A DNA stretch of 64,000 nt from Streptomyces sp. MNU76 (GTDB lineage Bacteria > Actinomycetota > Actinomycetes > Streptomycetales > Streptomycetaceae). The notes beneath the pieces were generated by a model. It was given only the letters and a program-made list of their open reading frames with translations, made no database searches and was not told the origin of the DNA. The stretch covers positions 62,001 through 126,000 of the forward strand of contig NZ_JAJKLK010000026.1 in assembly GCF_020982545.1 (NCBI RefSeq). Direction: 5' to 3'. The position numbers were made by a program, and so were the translations under genes. Each line of letters begins with the position of its first letter. Positions within the stretch are counted from its first letter, which is position 1. Shown here in pieces: positions 17,619 through 25,398 of the stretch.

Positions 17619-17884
17619 GGGTGACCTTCCTGCGCAGGGCAATGGCCCGGCCGGAAAGGCCACTTGACTTTCCCGGTAGCCCAAGGGCCCAAAAGGCTCA
17701 AGGGAGACGGCTGTAGTGTGGCTCGTTTCCGGCCGCTCTCCCAGCGCCCGCCAAAAAGGTACGCACCAATCCAGGGCCCTTTTCGGCGGTCACAACTCCG
17801 TGTGCCATCTTCTGCCTTGGAAGGAACCCGCTCTGTGCACACCCCCACCCTCCCCGCCCCACTTTTCCGCCCGCGCCCGGCCCG

Positions 17885-19666
17885 GTGCCCGGAGAGTCCG
17901 ACGAGACCCTCGCCGCCCGGCTGAGGGGATGGCCGGAGGGCGGCACCGGCGATCCCGTCGCCCTGTTGATGGCACGGCACTGGCAGTCGACCCACGACTA
18001 CGCTGCGATCTGTCTCGCCACCCCGTCGCAGGTCGCCTCGATGGTCGCCGCGACCGCCTTCCACCGGGTGCTCGACGGGCTGATGCGGGGCGAGTCGGGT
18101 GTGGCCCTGCGGCCGCGGCTGTTGGTGGCGGCCCGCGACACCGTCAAGGAATGGTCCGCGGAAGGGGGCGTCTCCGGCGTGCTGTCGGATCTGCGCAAGC
18201 CCGCCGGCGGGCGCGGTATGCGGGCCGCGAAGTCCATGACGCCGGAAAGCCGCAAGCTCATCGAGCGCTCATTCCAGGCCCTCCCGGCGGTCGCCCAGTG
18301 CCTGCTGTGGCACACCGAGGTAGAAGCCGAAACGATAACCATACCCACTGGTCTGCTGGGGCTGGACACCGACAGCGCGGTGGCCACCCTGGAGCAGGCC
18401 CGCGACAAATTCCGTGAGGGCTGTGTCCGCGCTCACCGGGAACTCGCGCCGTCCAAGGATTGCCGCTTCTACAACCGGCTGCTGGACGTGCCCATTCGCC
18501 GCGGTGGCGCTCTGCTGCCGGACGTTCAGCAGCATCTGCTGGAGTGCCGCTACTGCCGTTACGCGGCCGAACAACTCAGCCATTTCGAGGGCGGACTCGG
18601 CGGGGTCATCGCCGAAGCCGTACTCGGCTGGGGCGCCCGGCGCTACCTCGACTCCCGGCCCGGCCGGATGCCGCAGAAGGGCGCGTCGAGACGTCCGGGG
18701 AGCGGCGGACGCCACCGACTGCTCTCCCAGATCCCCGCGCAACGCCGCCGCCTCACCTCCGGAGCGCGCAACCCCCGGGCCCTGATCACCGTCGGCGTCT
18801 CCTCCGGCGCCCTGCTCGCGGCTGTCCTGGGTGCCGCGTTCCTCTCGGACGACGGCAGCGGCGCGGACCCCACCGCCTCGACCAGCGCCACCGGGGGCGT
18901 CGCCACCGCGCCGGACACCGGCGACGAGGCCACCAGGGGCGGCGCTTCGCCGACCCCGCCGTCTGCGGCCGGACAGCCCACGGCCCCCCAGCAGACCCGG
19001 CTGCGCAACCAGGCCGCCGACCTGTGCCTCGACATCCAGGGCGGCAAGGCGGTCAAGGGTGCCTCGACCGAACTCGCGGTGTGTGACTCGGGCTGGACCC
19101 AGAAGTGGTCCTACGAGGAGGACGGGCTGCTGCGCAGTGTCGCCAACCCCGAACTCTGCCTGGACTCGCAGGTGGACGCCGGTGTCGTCGTCCTCGGCAA
19201 CTGTGCGGACGAGGACACCGGGCGGGCCGACGACGTGCGCTACGACTTCAGTGTCCAGGGCGAGTTGCTGCCCCGCTGGGGCGAGGGGCTCGCCATGGCC
19301 CCCATCGCCACCGAGCCCAAGGCGGACATCGTCGTCAAGGTCCGGGACGGCTCCACCACGCAGCGCTGGCTCACCGACGGGGTGACCGCCAGCCCCGAGT
19401 CCCTCTCGGTCTCCGGCTCCGAGGCGCCCACGCCCGAGACCGAGCCGGTCTCCGAGGAACCGGACACGGCCGCCTCCCCGGTCCCGGAATCGAAGAAGTC
19501 CGACACACCGTCGCCGTACGCGCCGCCGGAGGCCGAGGCGGAGCAGGGCGGTTCGATCATGTCGGTGGGCGACGACGGGAACGCGGACGGTTCGGAGCCG
19601 GGGGCGCCTCTGGCGCCGTTGACGTCCGCGGACGTACCGGCGCTTCTGACCGGCCTCGGCCTGTAG
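17885..19666 (+). CDS. Membrane protein with sigma-factor-like N-terminus, zinc-finger-like motif and C-terminal ricin-type domain
   Basis: A 593-residue mosaic. Residues about 1-190 look like a degenerate ECF sigma-like helical region (LMARHWQSTHDYAAICLATP, then TPESRKLIERSFQALPAVAQ and CLLWHTEVEAETI). Next comes HLLECRYCRYAAEQ near residue 220, with the HxxxCxxC spacing of zinc-binding anti-sigma domains. One membrane helix (ALITVGVSSGALLAAVLGAA, about residue 300-320) leads to a Ser/Thr/Pro linker and a ricin-B-like domain (about 370-500: RLRNQAADLCLDIQGGKAVK, then WTQKWSYEEDGLLRSV). The tail is acidic and Pro-rich. GTG 17885 is the first usable start; homologues may begin further upstream in another frame (VHTPTLPAPL at 17835). 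Role unknown; perhaps sugar sensing at the cell surface. Confidence 0.75.
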   Translation: MPGESDETLAARLRGWPEGGTGDPVALLMARHWQSTHDYAAICLATPSQVASMVAATAFHRVLDGLMRGESGVALRPRLLVAARDTVKEWSAEGGVSGVLSDLRKPAGGRGMRAAKSMTPESRKLIERSFQALPAVAQCLLWHTEVEAETITIPTGLLGLDTDSAVATLEQARDKFREGCVRAHRELAPSKDCRFYNRLLDVPIRRGGALLPDVQQHLLECRYCRYAAEQLSHFEGGLGGVIAEAVLGWGARRYLDSRPGRMPQKGASRRPGSGGRHRLLSQIPAQRRRLTSGARNPRALITVGVSSGALLAAVLGAAFLSDDGSGADPTASTSATGGVATAPDTGDEATRGGASPTPPSAAGQPTAPQQTRLRNQAADLCLDIQGGKAVKGASTELAVCDSGWTQKWSYEEDGLLRSVANPELCLDSQVDAGVVVLGNCADEDTGRADDVRYDFSVQGELLPRWGEGLAMAPIATEPKADIVVKVRDGSTTQRWLTDGVTASPESLSVSGSEAPTPETEPVSEEPDTAASPVPESKKSDTPSPYAPPEAEAEQGGSIMSVGDDGNADGSEPGAPLAPLTSADVPALLTGLGL

Positions 19667-19676
19667 GAAGGGGCTG

Positions 19677-19791
19677 GGGGCTTCTCGCGCAGTTCCCCGC
19701 GCCCCTGAAAAGCGGGGGCTGCGCCCCGTGCATTTCGCCCCTGAGTGGCCGTAGGCCCTCAAGGGACGCGGGGAACTGCGCGAGAAGCCCC
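19677..19791. repeat. Palindromic dispersed Streptomyces-type repeat (25-base perfect arms)
   Basis: Arms at 19677-19701 and 19767-19791 are perfect inverted copies of 25 bases built on CTTCTCGCGCAGTTCCCCGC, with a 65-base loop that holds further self-complementary runs (GGGGGCTGCGCCCC). It directly follows the stop of the ricin-domain gene and precedes a convergent gene, so it could also terminate both. A second, shorter copy of the same element lies at 62965-63020. Confidence 0.85.
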
Positions 19792-19866
19792 ACCGGACGG
19801 ACGCGTGGGGTCGCGCAGCCCCTTGGTGGGGAGGGACGGGTAGGGGCGGCGGGGGCGAGAAAGCCG

Positions 19867-21028
19867 TCAGGCACCCCCGACGAGGCTGTCGCGCCCCACA
19901 GACCCCGGCCCTCGATGCCCGGCCAACGCCAACGTCAGATCGAACTCGGCGAGCAGACACCGAATGACATGCTCCACCCCCACCTGCCCGTCGAGTGCCA
20001 ACCCGTACACATACGGCCGCCCCACCAACACGGCGGCAGCCCCCAGCGCCAACGCCTTGAAGACGTCATCACCCGTACGCACCCCACTGTCGAAGAGCAC
20101 GGTCATCCGCTCACCCACGGCCCGGACCACCCCGGTAGCGCGTCCGCGGCCCCGACACCCGCCACCTGCCGCCCCCATGGTTGGACACGATCACCCCGTC
20201 CATCCCCGCGTCCGCGGCGAGCCGCGCGTCGTCCGGGTGGAGCACACCCTTCAACACGATCGGCCCGTCCCAGTGTTCACGCAGGAACGCCAGGTCGGGC
20301 CATGTCTTGCCGGGATCGCCGAACATGCCCGCGAAGTGCAGCACGGCCGCGTTCGGATCCTCGTGGACCGGCTTGGCGAGCCCCGCCCGGAACGCCGGGT
20401 CGGTGAAGTAGTTGGCGGTGCCGACGCCGTGCAGGAAGGGCAGATACGCCCGGTCCAGATCGCGGGGCCGCCAGCCGAGCAACGGCGTGTCGAGGGTGAC
20501 GACGAGCACGGAGTACCCGGCGGCCTTCGCCCGCTCCAGGAAGCTTCGAGTGACCTCACGGTCCTTCGCCCAGTACAGCTGGAACCAGCGCTCCGCGTCC
20601 CCCATGGCTTCCGCGACCTGCTCCAGGGGCGTGCTGGACGCCGAGGACAGGATGTACGGCACGCCCTGCGCGGCGGCGGCCCGCGCAGCCGCCGGCTCCG
20701 CCTCCGGGTGCACGATCGACAGCACGCCCACCGGGGAGAGTGCCACCGGCGCCGGCAGCGCACGGCCCAACACCTCCACGGACAGATCGCGTTCGCCCAC
20801 GTCCCGCAGCAGCCGGGGGACGATGCGGTGCCGCTCCAGTGCCTCCCGGTTGGCGCGGGCCGTGCTGCCGTTGCCCGCGCTGCCCGCCACATAGCCGACG
20901 GGGCCGGCCCCGAGCCGGTGTGCGGCCAGCTCCTCCAGCCGGGTCAGGTCGGTGGGCAGCCGGGGCACGGTCCCGCCCATTCCGTCCAGGTAGATCTCGT
21001 ACTGAAAGTCCGCCCAGTGCTTCGCCAT
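19867..21028 (-). pseudogene. FMN-dependent alpha-hydroxy-acid oxidase (lactate 2-monooxygenase-like), frame-broken
   Basis: The ATG at 21028 (MAKHWADFQYEIYLDGM) begins a lactate monooxygenase/oxidase-like flavoenzyme. Visible features are YVAGSAGNGSTARANREALE, LSPVGVLSIVHPEAEPAAAR, WFQLYWAKDREVTRSFLERA and the strand GPIVLKGVLHPDDARLAADA. The catalytic-loop start IVSNHGG is followed by a break. The frame read from the start stops at 20111, while the rest of the barrel (VVRAVGERMTVLFDSGVRTG, then FKALALGAAAVLVGRPYVYG) continues in another frame to 19867. Aligning the junction (20125-20172) needs two separate one-base losses about 40 bases apart: one in GGGGGCGGCAGG and one after CTACCGG. Repaired, it would be about 387 residues, normal for the family. 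Real decay and sequencing error are both possible. Confidence 0.82.
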
Positions 21029-21513
21029 GCGTCGGCCCTGCCCATCACCGTCGAGAACGCCCCATGTCGCCGACGATCCTGACGACCCGAACACGCGCCG
21101 TCCACCGTTCCGCACGCTTGATGGTCGCCCGGCCCGGGTCGGGCCCGGGGACCGGTGCTCAGGGGGCGGGGCCAGGGCGACGGTAACGGCCCGGGTCGGG
21201 GCCGTTCGGGCGGTTGTCGTGAGCCGAAGCGGAATGTTTCAGGCCGATTGCCGAGCCGTGGAGATCCGGCCATTCATGATCACGGGACGATCGAGAACCG
21301 CTCAGAATCGGGGTTTGCATGTTCGAATTCTGTGACTTCGAGCCACTGATTCAACACTCAAAGTTACCGAAACCTGTGGGGTCGATGTGTGTTCCGGCCG
21401 GGGACCCGGCAGACTCGCGCTCGCCGAACCGGCACCGTCCGGGCCGGCTTCGTACACGCGACCGATGTGGCGGGGCCGTCCGGGCATTCCTGCAGAGCGG
21501 AAGGATGCACACC
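21029..21513. other. Gene-free gap between a minus-strand oxidase and a plus-strand inhibitor gene
   Basis: This 485-base divergent region has no convincing coding sequence. It should hold promoters for both flanking genes. The segment 21290-21370 is relatively A/T-rich (for example CATGTTCGAATTCTGTGACT), where a promoter would be expected, but no consensus was pinned down. Confidence 0.4.
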
Positions 21514-21948
21514 ATGCCGAAGACCGCGCGCCTGGCAGCGACTCTCACCCTGACGGCCGCCGCTGTCTGCGGTCCCTTCGCGGGGCCCGCGCTCGCGGAC
21601 CCCGCGCCCGTGGCGAAGAGTCTCTACGCCCCGTCGGCCCTGGTGCTGACCGTGGGCCATGGCGAGGCCTCGGCCGCCGTCACCCCCGAACGCGCGGTCA
21701 CCCTGAGCTGCGCGCCGAAGCCCGGCGGCACCCATCCGGCGCCCGTCGACGCCTGCGCCGAACTCCGCTACAGCGGCGGTGACTTCGACGCCCTGAGCGC
21801 CAACACCGGGGCGATGTGCACCAAGCAGTACGACCCGGTGACCGTCACCGTGCACGGCGTCTGGCAGGGCAAGCGCGTCGCGTACGAGCGCACCTTCGCC
21901 AACGAGTGTCTGAAGGACTCCGCCGCGAGCGTTCTCTACTCCTTCTGA
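21514..21948 (+). CDS. Secreted subtilisin inhibitor (SSI family), P1 lysine
   Basis: Small extracellular protease inhibitor precursor of 144 residues. ATG 21514 is chosen because GGAAGG sits 9 bases upstream; ATG 21505 would touch it. The signal peptide ends near GPALA-DPAP. The SSI signature is clear: LYAPSALVLTVGHGEA, a disulphide framework (C66, C81, C102, C132), CTKQYDPVTVTVHGVWQGKR and YERTFANECL. The reactive site is at K104-Q105, where classical SSI has Met-Val, so trypsin-like proteases are the expected target in addition to subtilisins. In Streptomyces these inhibitors restrain secreted proteases around differentiation. Confidence 0.95.
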   Translation: MPKTARLAATLTLTAAAVCGPFAGPALADPAPVAKSLYAPSALVLTVGHGEASAAVTPERAVTLSCAPKPGGTHPAPVDACAELRYSGGDFDALSANTGAMCTKQYDPVTVTVHGVWQGKRVAYERTFANECLKDSAASVLYSF

Positions 21949-21950
21949 AC

Positions 21951-22019
21951 CCCGTACGGCCTGTAGCTCTCGTACGACCCGTACCTCGTACGACCTGTAC
22001 CTCCCGTACGACGTGAACG
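21951..22019. repeat. Short GTACGAC-type direct repeats after the SSI gene
   Basis: About 70 bases behind the SSI stop contain five variants of CGTACG(A/G)C(C/G)TGTACCTC-like units (CGTACGGCC, CGTACGACC, CGTACGACC, CGTACGACG). Each holds the CGTACG palindrome, at roughly 16-20 base steps. It may be a transcript-end structure or a simple slippage product. Confidence 0.45.
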
Positions 22020-22209
22020 TCCCGTAGGACACGGTCGCCGACGGCGGCCGAGAGACCGGGGTTGTGTGGCCCCGTGAGTGATGAGCGAGGGCCCGTGGCT
22101 GGGGAGCGCGAGCCCTGTCACGGAGTGTCACGCGATCCCCGTTCGGGGGCCGGCCGAAGCGGAGTGGGGCCGCGGGCCGGCCCCCGGCATCATGCCCGGG
22201 GGCCGACCG

Positions 22210-22416
22210 TCACTCGGCGGTGACGGTCCAGCGGCCGACCTCCTGGTGGCCGGAGTCGTACAGGGGCTGTCCGTCCCCGGGGCCGATCTCGCAGTGCCGG
22301 AGGTTGCCGCCCCAGTAGCGCAGGATGCGCTCCAACTCCTGCACGGTGGTGCCCTCGTCCCAGGCCGTGCTGTCCAGGTCGACTTCGAGAAGGAACTTCA
22401 CTTCGCGCGTCTCCAC
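22210..22416 (-). CDS. Small conserved-looking protein of unknown function
   Basis: A 68-residue acidic protein from GTG 22416 (METREVKFLLEVDLDSTAWD) with WGGNLRHCEIGPGDGQPLYD near its middle and GRWTVTAE at the end. Composition and codon use are typical of real genes here, and no alternative frame is better. No signal peptide or membrane helix. It is downstream of the STAS gene on the same strand, 83 bases apart, so they could share a transcript. Function not recognised. Confidence 0.65.
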   Translation of the reverse strand: METREVKFLLEVDLDSTAWDEGTTVQELERILRYWGGNLRHCEIGPGDGQPLYDSGHQEVGRWTVTAE

Positions 22417-22499
22417 TTCTGTGTCGCTCGGATTCCGCGCCGGTGTCCGCCGGAACGGTGTGTGCCCGCCGCAGGTCCTTCAATCGTTTCATTGAACCG

Positions 22500-22949
22500 C
22501 TAGTTGAGACTTGGCCGTCGCGGAGGCGGGGGAGCGGACGGGATGTCCGGTAACGGCGGGAAGCGGCCCAACAGGCCTGCGCCGCGCAGCAGTTGGCGTA
22601 TCCGGGGCTGGTCGGAGACAAGGCGCAGTCGCCCGCCGCGCGACCTGGCCGTGGCTTCCGCCCGGCACAGCACGCGCAGCCCCGAGCAGTCGAAGAAGGA
22701 GACGTGGCGCAGGTCGACGAGCACGTCCGGCGGGGCTGCCCCGGTCACGGCGGCCATCACGTGCTCGGCGAGGGACCCCGCCGACGCCAGGTCGATCTCG
22801 CCCGAGACCTCGATGACGGCGAAGGGGCCGATCCGTCGGGTGCGGGCGTAGGGGTTGTCCGCCACGGCCCCGGGCGCGGCCCCGGCTCCGGACTCGGGGG
22901 CCGTGTCCTCGGGGTGAGGGGCGGCACGATCATGGGCCTCCGGCGTCAT
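22500..22949 (-). CDS. STAS-domain anti-sigma factor antagonist
   Basis: A 149-residue anti-anti-sigma factor of the SpoIIAA/RsbV type. ATG 22949 is preceded by GGTGGAG at 6 bases. A disordered Ala/Pro/Glu-rich N-terminus (about 35 residues) leads into the STAS domain: PFAVIEVSGEIDLASAGSLA and VDLRHVSFFDCSGLRVLCRA. The serine in FFDCSGL is the usual phosphorylation site. A partner anti-sigma kinase binds the unphosphorylated form, freeing a sigma factor. Three SpoIIE-type phosphatases in this window could in principle act on it, but none is adjacent. Confidence 0.92.
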   Translation of the reverse strand: MTPEAHDRAAPHPEDTAPESGAGAAPGAVADNPYARTRRIGPFAVIEVSGEIDLASAGSLAEHVMAAVTGAAPPDVLVDLRHVSFFDCSGLRVLCRAEATARSRGGRLRLVSDQPRIRQLLRGAGLLGRFPPLPDIPSAPPPPRRPSLN

Positions 22950-23069
22950 GGCGGCTCCACCTTGTCAGGGGTAGGGCGCATCGGATCCGGTTAGCTACCC
23001 CGGAGCGGAGCGCGCCATCCCTTTCGCGCCCGGCGCAAGATCTACGACACTCGAAAAGGTGAATTGCCG

Positions 23070-23417
23070 TCAGCGGTATTGACATTCAGTCGGGGGCTGT
23101 CGATAGCGCCCCCGGTGCTCCCGTGGGGCGTACTGGTCGTGCTGGGAGGATTCCTCCTGGGCCCGCTCGTTGGGTGTGATCGCGTCGCCCTCCTCCCCGT
23201 CGTGGCGGCGCCGCTCGGAGCCGGTGACGTCCGTCTCGGCCCGCTCCGCCTCGCGCAGGACCTCGTCGAGTGCGGTGTCGGGCTCGTTCCTCCCGCCGCG
23301 CCGGTCGTGCTCGCTGTGCTTACCGTGCTTGCTGTGCTTGCTGTGCTTGCTGTGCTTGCTGTGCTTGCCGTGCTGGTCACGCGTGTGGTCCGGGTTCTGC
23401 TCGTCGTGGTGGTTCAT
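23070..23417 (-). CDS. Small hydrophilic protein with Lys-His-Ser tandem repeat
   Basis: A 115-residue, highly charged protein without hydrophobic segments. ATG 23417 is well supported by AAAGGAG 6 bases upstream. After MNHHDEQNPDHTRDQ comes a KHS/KHG triplet array of about seven units (HGKHSKHSKHSKHSKHGKHS), encoded by a 9-base tandem repeat at about 23308-23376. A Glu/Arg-rich region (LDEVLREAERAETDVTGSER) follows. The His/Lys cluster could bind metal or nucleic acid, but this is speculation; the protein may be intrinsically disordered. It lies between the STAS gene and the Ppx gene. Confidence 0.7.
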   Translation of the reverse strand: MNHHDEQNPDHTRDQHGKHSKHSKHSKHSKHGKHSEHDRRGGRNEPDTALDEVLREAERAETDVTGSERRRHDGEEGDAITPNERAQEESSQHDQYAPREHRGRYRQPPTECQYR

Positions 23418-23517
23418 GGAGGGCTCCTTTCGGCGCGGCGAGGGGCTGAGGTGGAGCGAGGCGGGTGAGCCGAGATGAGGCCGGGTTGGCCAGGCCGGCC
23501 GGGTCGGCCGGGTGCGG

Positions 23518-24534
23518 TCAGTGGGCCGGGGCCGCGATGCGCAGGGGCACCGCGCCCGGCGTGCTCGCACCGGCCGACCCGGTGGCTTCGACGTCCCGAG
23601 TCACCTCCGACCACCACGCCGGGCCGTCCTCGATGTGCCGCAGCAGAACGCCCTCGCGGATCGCCCAGGGGCAGATCGTCACGCTCCTCAGGCCGGCGAG
23701 CTTCATCGTGGTGTGCCCGACCAGTGCCCCGGCGAGGCTCTGTGTCGCCCGGGGCGCGGAGATGCCCGGCAGGGCGGATCGCTGGGCCGCGGGCAGGGCG
23801 GCGAGCCGGGTGATGGCTTCGCCGAGGTCCGCACACCGCAACTCTCGTTCCACGAAGGGGCCATGGCGGCCCGGCGCGGATCCGCACAGCCGGGAGAGCT
23901 GCTGGAAGGTGCGCGAGGTGGCCACGGCGGTGCGCGGTCCCTCCCAACGGATACGGGCCGAGACGTCCCGGAGTTGATGACGGACCTTGCGGCGCAGGGC
24001 CTTGATGCTCTCCATCGACGGCGGGTCCTGCCCGTGGAAGAACTCGTGCGTCAGCCGGTTCGCCCCCAGCGGCAGCGAGGCCACGAAGTCCGGCAGCCGT
24101 CCCCGCCCGAAGGCCACCTCCAGCGAGCCGCCCCCGATGTCCAGCAGGGTCAGCGGCCCCGACCGCCAGCCCATCCACCGCCGTGCCCCGAGGAAGGTGA
24201 GTTCGGCCTCCACCTCGCCGGGCAGGGTGCAGATCGGCACGCCGGTCTCCGCGCGCACCGTGCGCAGCACCTCCCGGCAGTTCGGCGCGGACCGCACCAC
24301 GGCGGTCGCGAACGCCAGCGGCGTCGCCGCCCCCCATCTCTCCGCGGTCCGCGCCGCGGCCGCGACCGCCCGGCAGAGCCGCTGCACGGCCTCGTCGGGC
24401 ACATCACCCCCGGGCGGAACCTGCTCGGACAGCCGCAGGCGCCACTTGGCGGTGTGCACCGGCAGCGGCACACCCCCCTCGGCGTCCGCCACCACGAGCC
24501 GTACGGTGTTCGATCCCACATCCACCACGCTCAT
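23518..24534 (-). CDS. Ppx/GppA-family phosphatase
   Basis: Exopolyphosphatase/pppGpp phosphatase-like enzyme of 338 residues in the ASKHA fold. The start MSVVDVGSNTVRLVVADAEG carries the first phosphate-binding loop; the second, LTLLDIGGGSLEVAFGRG, is mid-protein. LATAVVRSA-like and PLGANRLTHEFF segments also match the family. ATG 24534 is preferred since GGAGG is 8 bases before it; ATG 24540 would leave only 2 bases. Expected role: hydrolysis of polyphosphate or pppGpp in the cytoplasm, linked to phosphate starvation and stringent responses. The two activities cannot be separated by eye. Confidence 0.92.
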   Translation of the reverse strand: MSVVDVGSNTVRLVVADAEGGVPLPVHTAKWRLRLSEQVPPGGDVPDEAVQRLCRAVAAAARTAERWGAATPLAFATAVVRSAPNCREVLRTVRAETGVPICTLPGEVEAELTFLGARRWMGWRSGPLTLLDIGGGSLEVAFGRGRLPDFVASLPLGANRLTHEFFHGQDPPSMESIKALRRKVRHQLRDVSARIRWEGPRTAVATSRTFQQLSRLCGSAPGRHGPFVERELRCADLGEAITRLAALPAAQRSALPGISAPRATQSLAGALVGHTTMKLAGLRSVTICPWAIREGVLLRHIEDGPAWWSEVTRDVEATGSAGASTPGAVPLRIAAPAH

Positions 24535-24708
24535 CCGCATGACCTCCGGACTACCCGGTGGCCGCCTCAACACGCCTGTCCCGTACGGCGGCCGGTGGCA
24601 CACCGTCGCATCCAGGCCGCCCGCGCGCCGCAGGGCGCCACCCCGTCCGAAGGGTGGCGACCCGAACCCCTGATCGGAATGATCCGGCTTATTGCATATG
24701 ATGTGCAG

Positions 24709-25317
24709 GTGCATGACTATGACATCAGGGTGGCGGGGTCCGAAGAACTCGACGGCGCGCGGGCGGTGATGCTCGACACCGTCTACCGGGACTTCGGCAC
24801 GGGCTATGTGCCGCGCTGGCACGGCGACATCATCGATCTGCGGGCGGCGTACGTCGCCCCCGACCGGCATGTGCTCCTGGTGGCGGTCGACGAGCGGGAC
24901 GGCGCGGTCGTCGCCACGGGCGCGCTGGACTCCCGAGGGCCCGCCCATCCGCCCAACCCCCGTTGGCTGGCCGAGCGTTACCCGTCCGGGGAGACCGCCC
25001 AACTGCGCCGGGTGTACGTCCGCGCCGAGCACCGGCGCCGTGGGCTGGCCCGGCGGCTGGTCTCCGCGCTGCTGGACTTCGCGGCCGCCGACGGCGGTTA
25101 CCGCTCCGTCTACCTGCACACCGACCCCGGGGTGCCCGGCGCCGAGGACTTCTGGCGCACGCAGGGTGCGGCCGTGTGCGACGAGCGTGAGACGACCGGG
25201 GAGCGGGTGGTGCACTTCGAGGTGCCGGTGCCGGTGTCGGTGCCAGCGAGAGGTCCCGCGCCCGTCTCCGTGCCCGGGCCCATGCCCGTGACGGTCGGCC
25301 CCCTGCCCGTCAGATGA
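24709..25317 (+). CDS. GNAT-family N-acetyltransferase
   Basis: A 202-residue acetyltransferase. The acetyl-CoA-binding core is visible: AQLRRVYVRAEHRRRGLARR followed by LVSALLDFAAADGGYRSVYL, the Q/RxxGxG/A-type loop plus helix. The C-terminal tail is a Val/Pro/Gly run without domain features. GTG 24709 is chosen: TATGAT (24697-24702) lies just 6 bases upstream, which fits a leaderless transcript; ATG 24679 is the other in-frame choice and has no better ribosome site. It is divergent from the Ppx gene. The stop codon overlaps the Zur-like box of the next transcription unit. Acceptor unknown. Confidence 0.88.
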   Translation: MHDYDIRVAGSEELDGARAVMLDTVYRDFGTGYVPRWHGDIIDLRAAYVAPDRHVLLVAVDERDGAVVATGALDSRGPAHPPNPRWLAERYPSGETAQLRRVYVRAEHRRRGLARRLVSALLDFAAADGGYRSVYLHTDPGVPGAEDFWRTQGAAVCDERETTGERVVHFEVPVPVSVPARGPAPVSVPGPMPVTVGPLPVR

Positions 25318-25329
25318 AAATCATTGTCA
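25315..25329. promoter_or_regulatory. Zur/Fur-like box TGAAAATCATTGTCA
   Basis: A 7-1-7 inverted repeat, TGAAAAT-C-ATTGTCA, with one mismatch between arms and one further paired base on each side. It matches the layout of Zur boxes in actinobacteria, which repress zinc uptake genes when zinc is plentiful. It lies 70 bases before the binding-protein start and overlaps the stop codon of the upstream acetyltransferase. Another Fur-family protein is a possible binder. Confidence 0.6.
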
Positions 25330-25398
25330 TGTAATCTGCGTCGCGCTCATCCCGTCGCTCCGCGCCCCGTCGCCCGCCCCCACAGAGAACCAAGGACC

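Noticed and set aside
21300..21345. TTCGAAT motif resembling a tRNA T-loop
   Set aside because: Flanking bases do not form the T-stem, and no acceptor or anticodon arm could be built around it.
23308..23376. CRISPR-like repeat
   Set aside because: A period of 9 bases without spacers; it encodes a KHS array within a gene.
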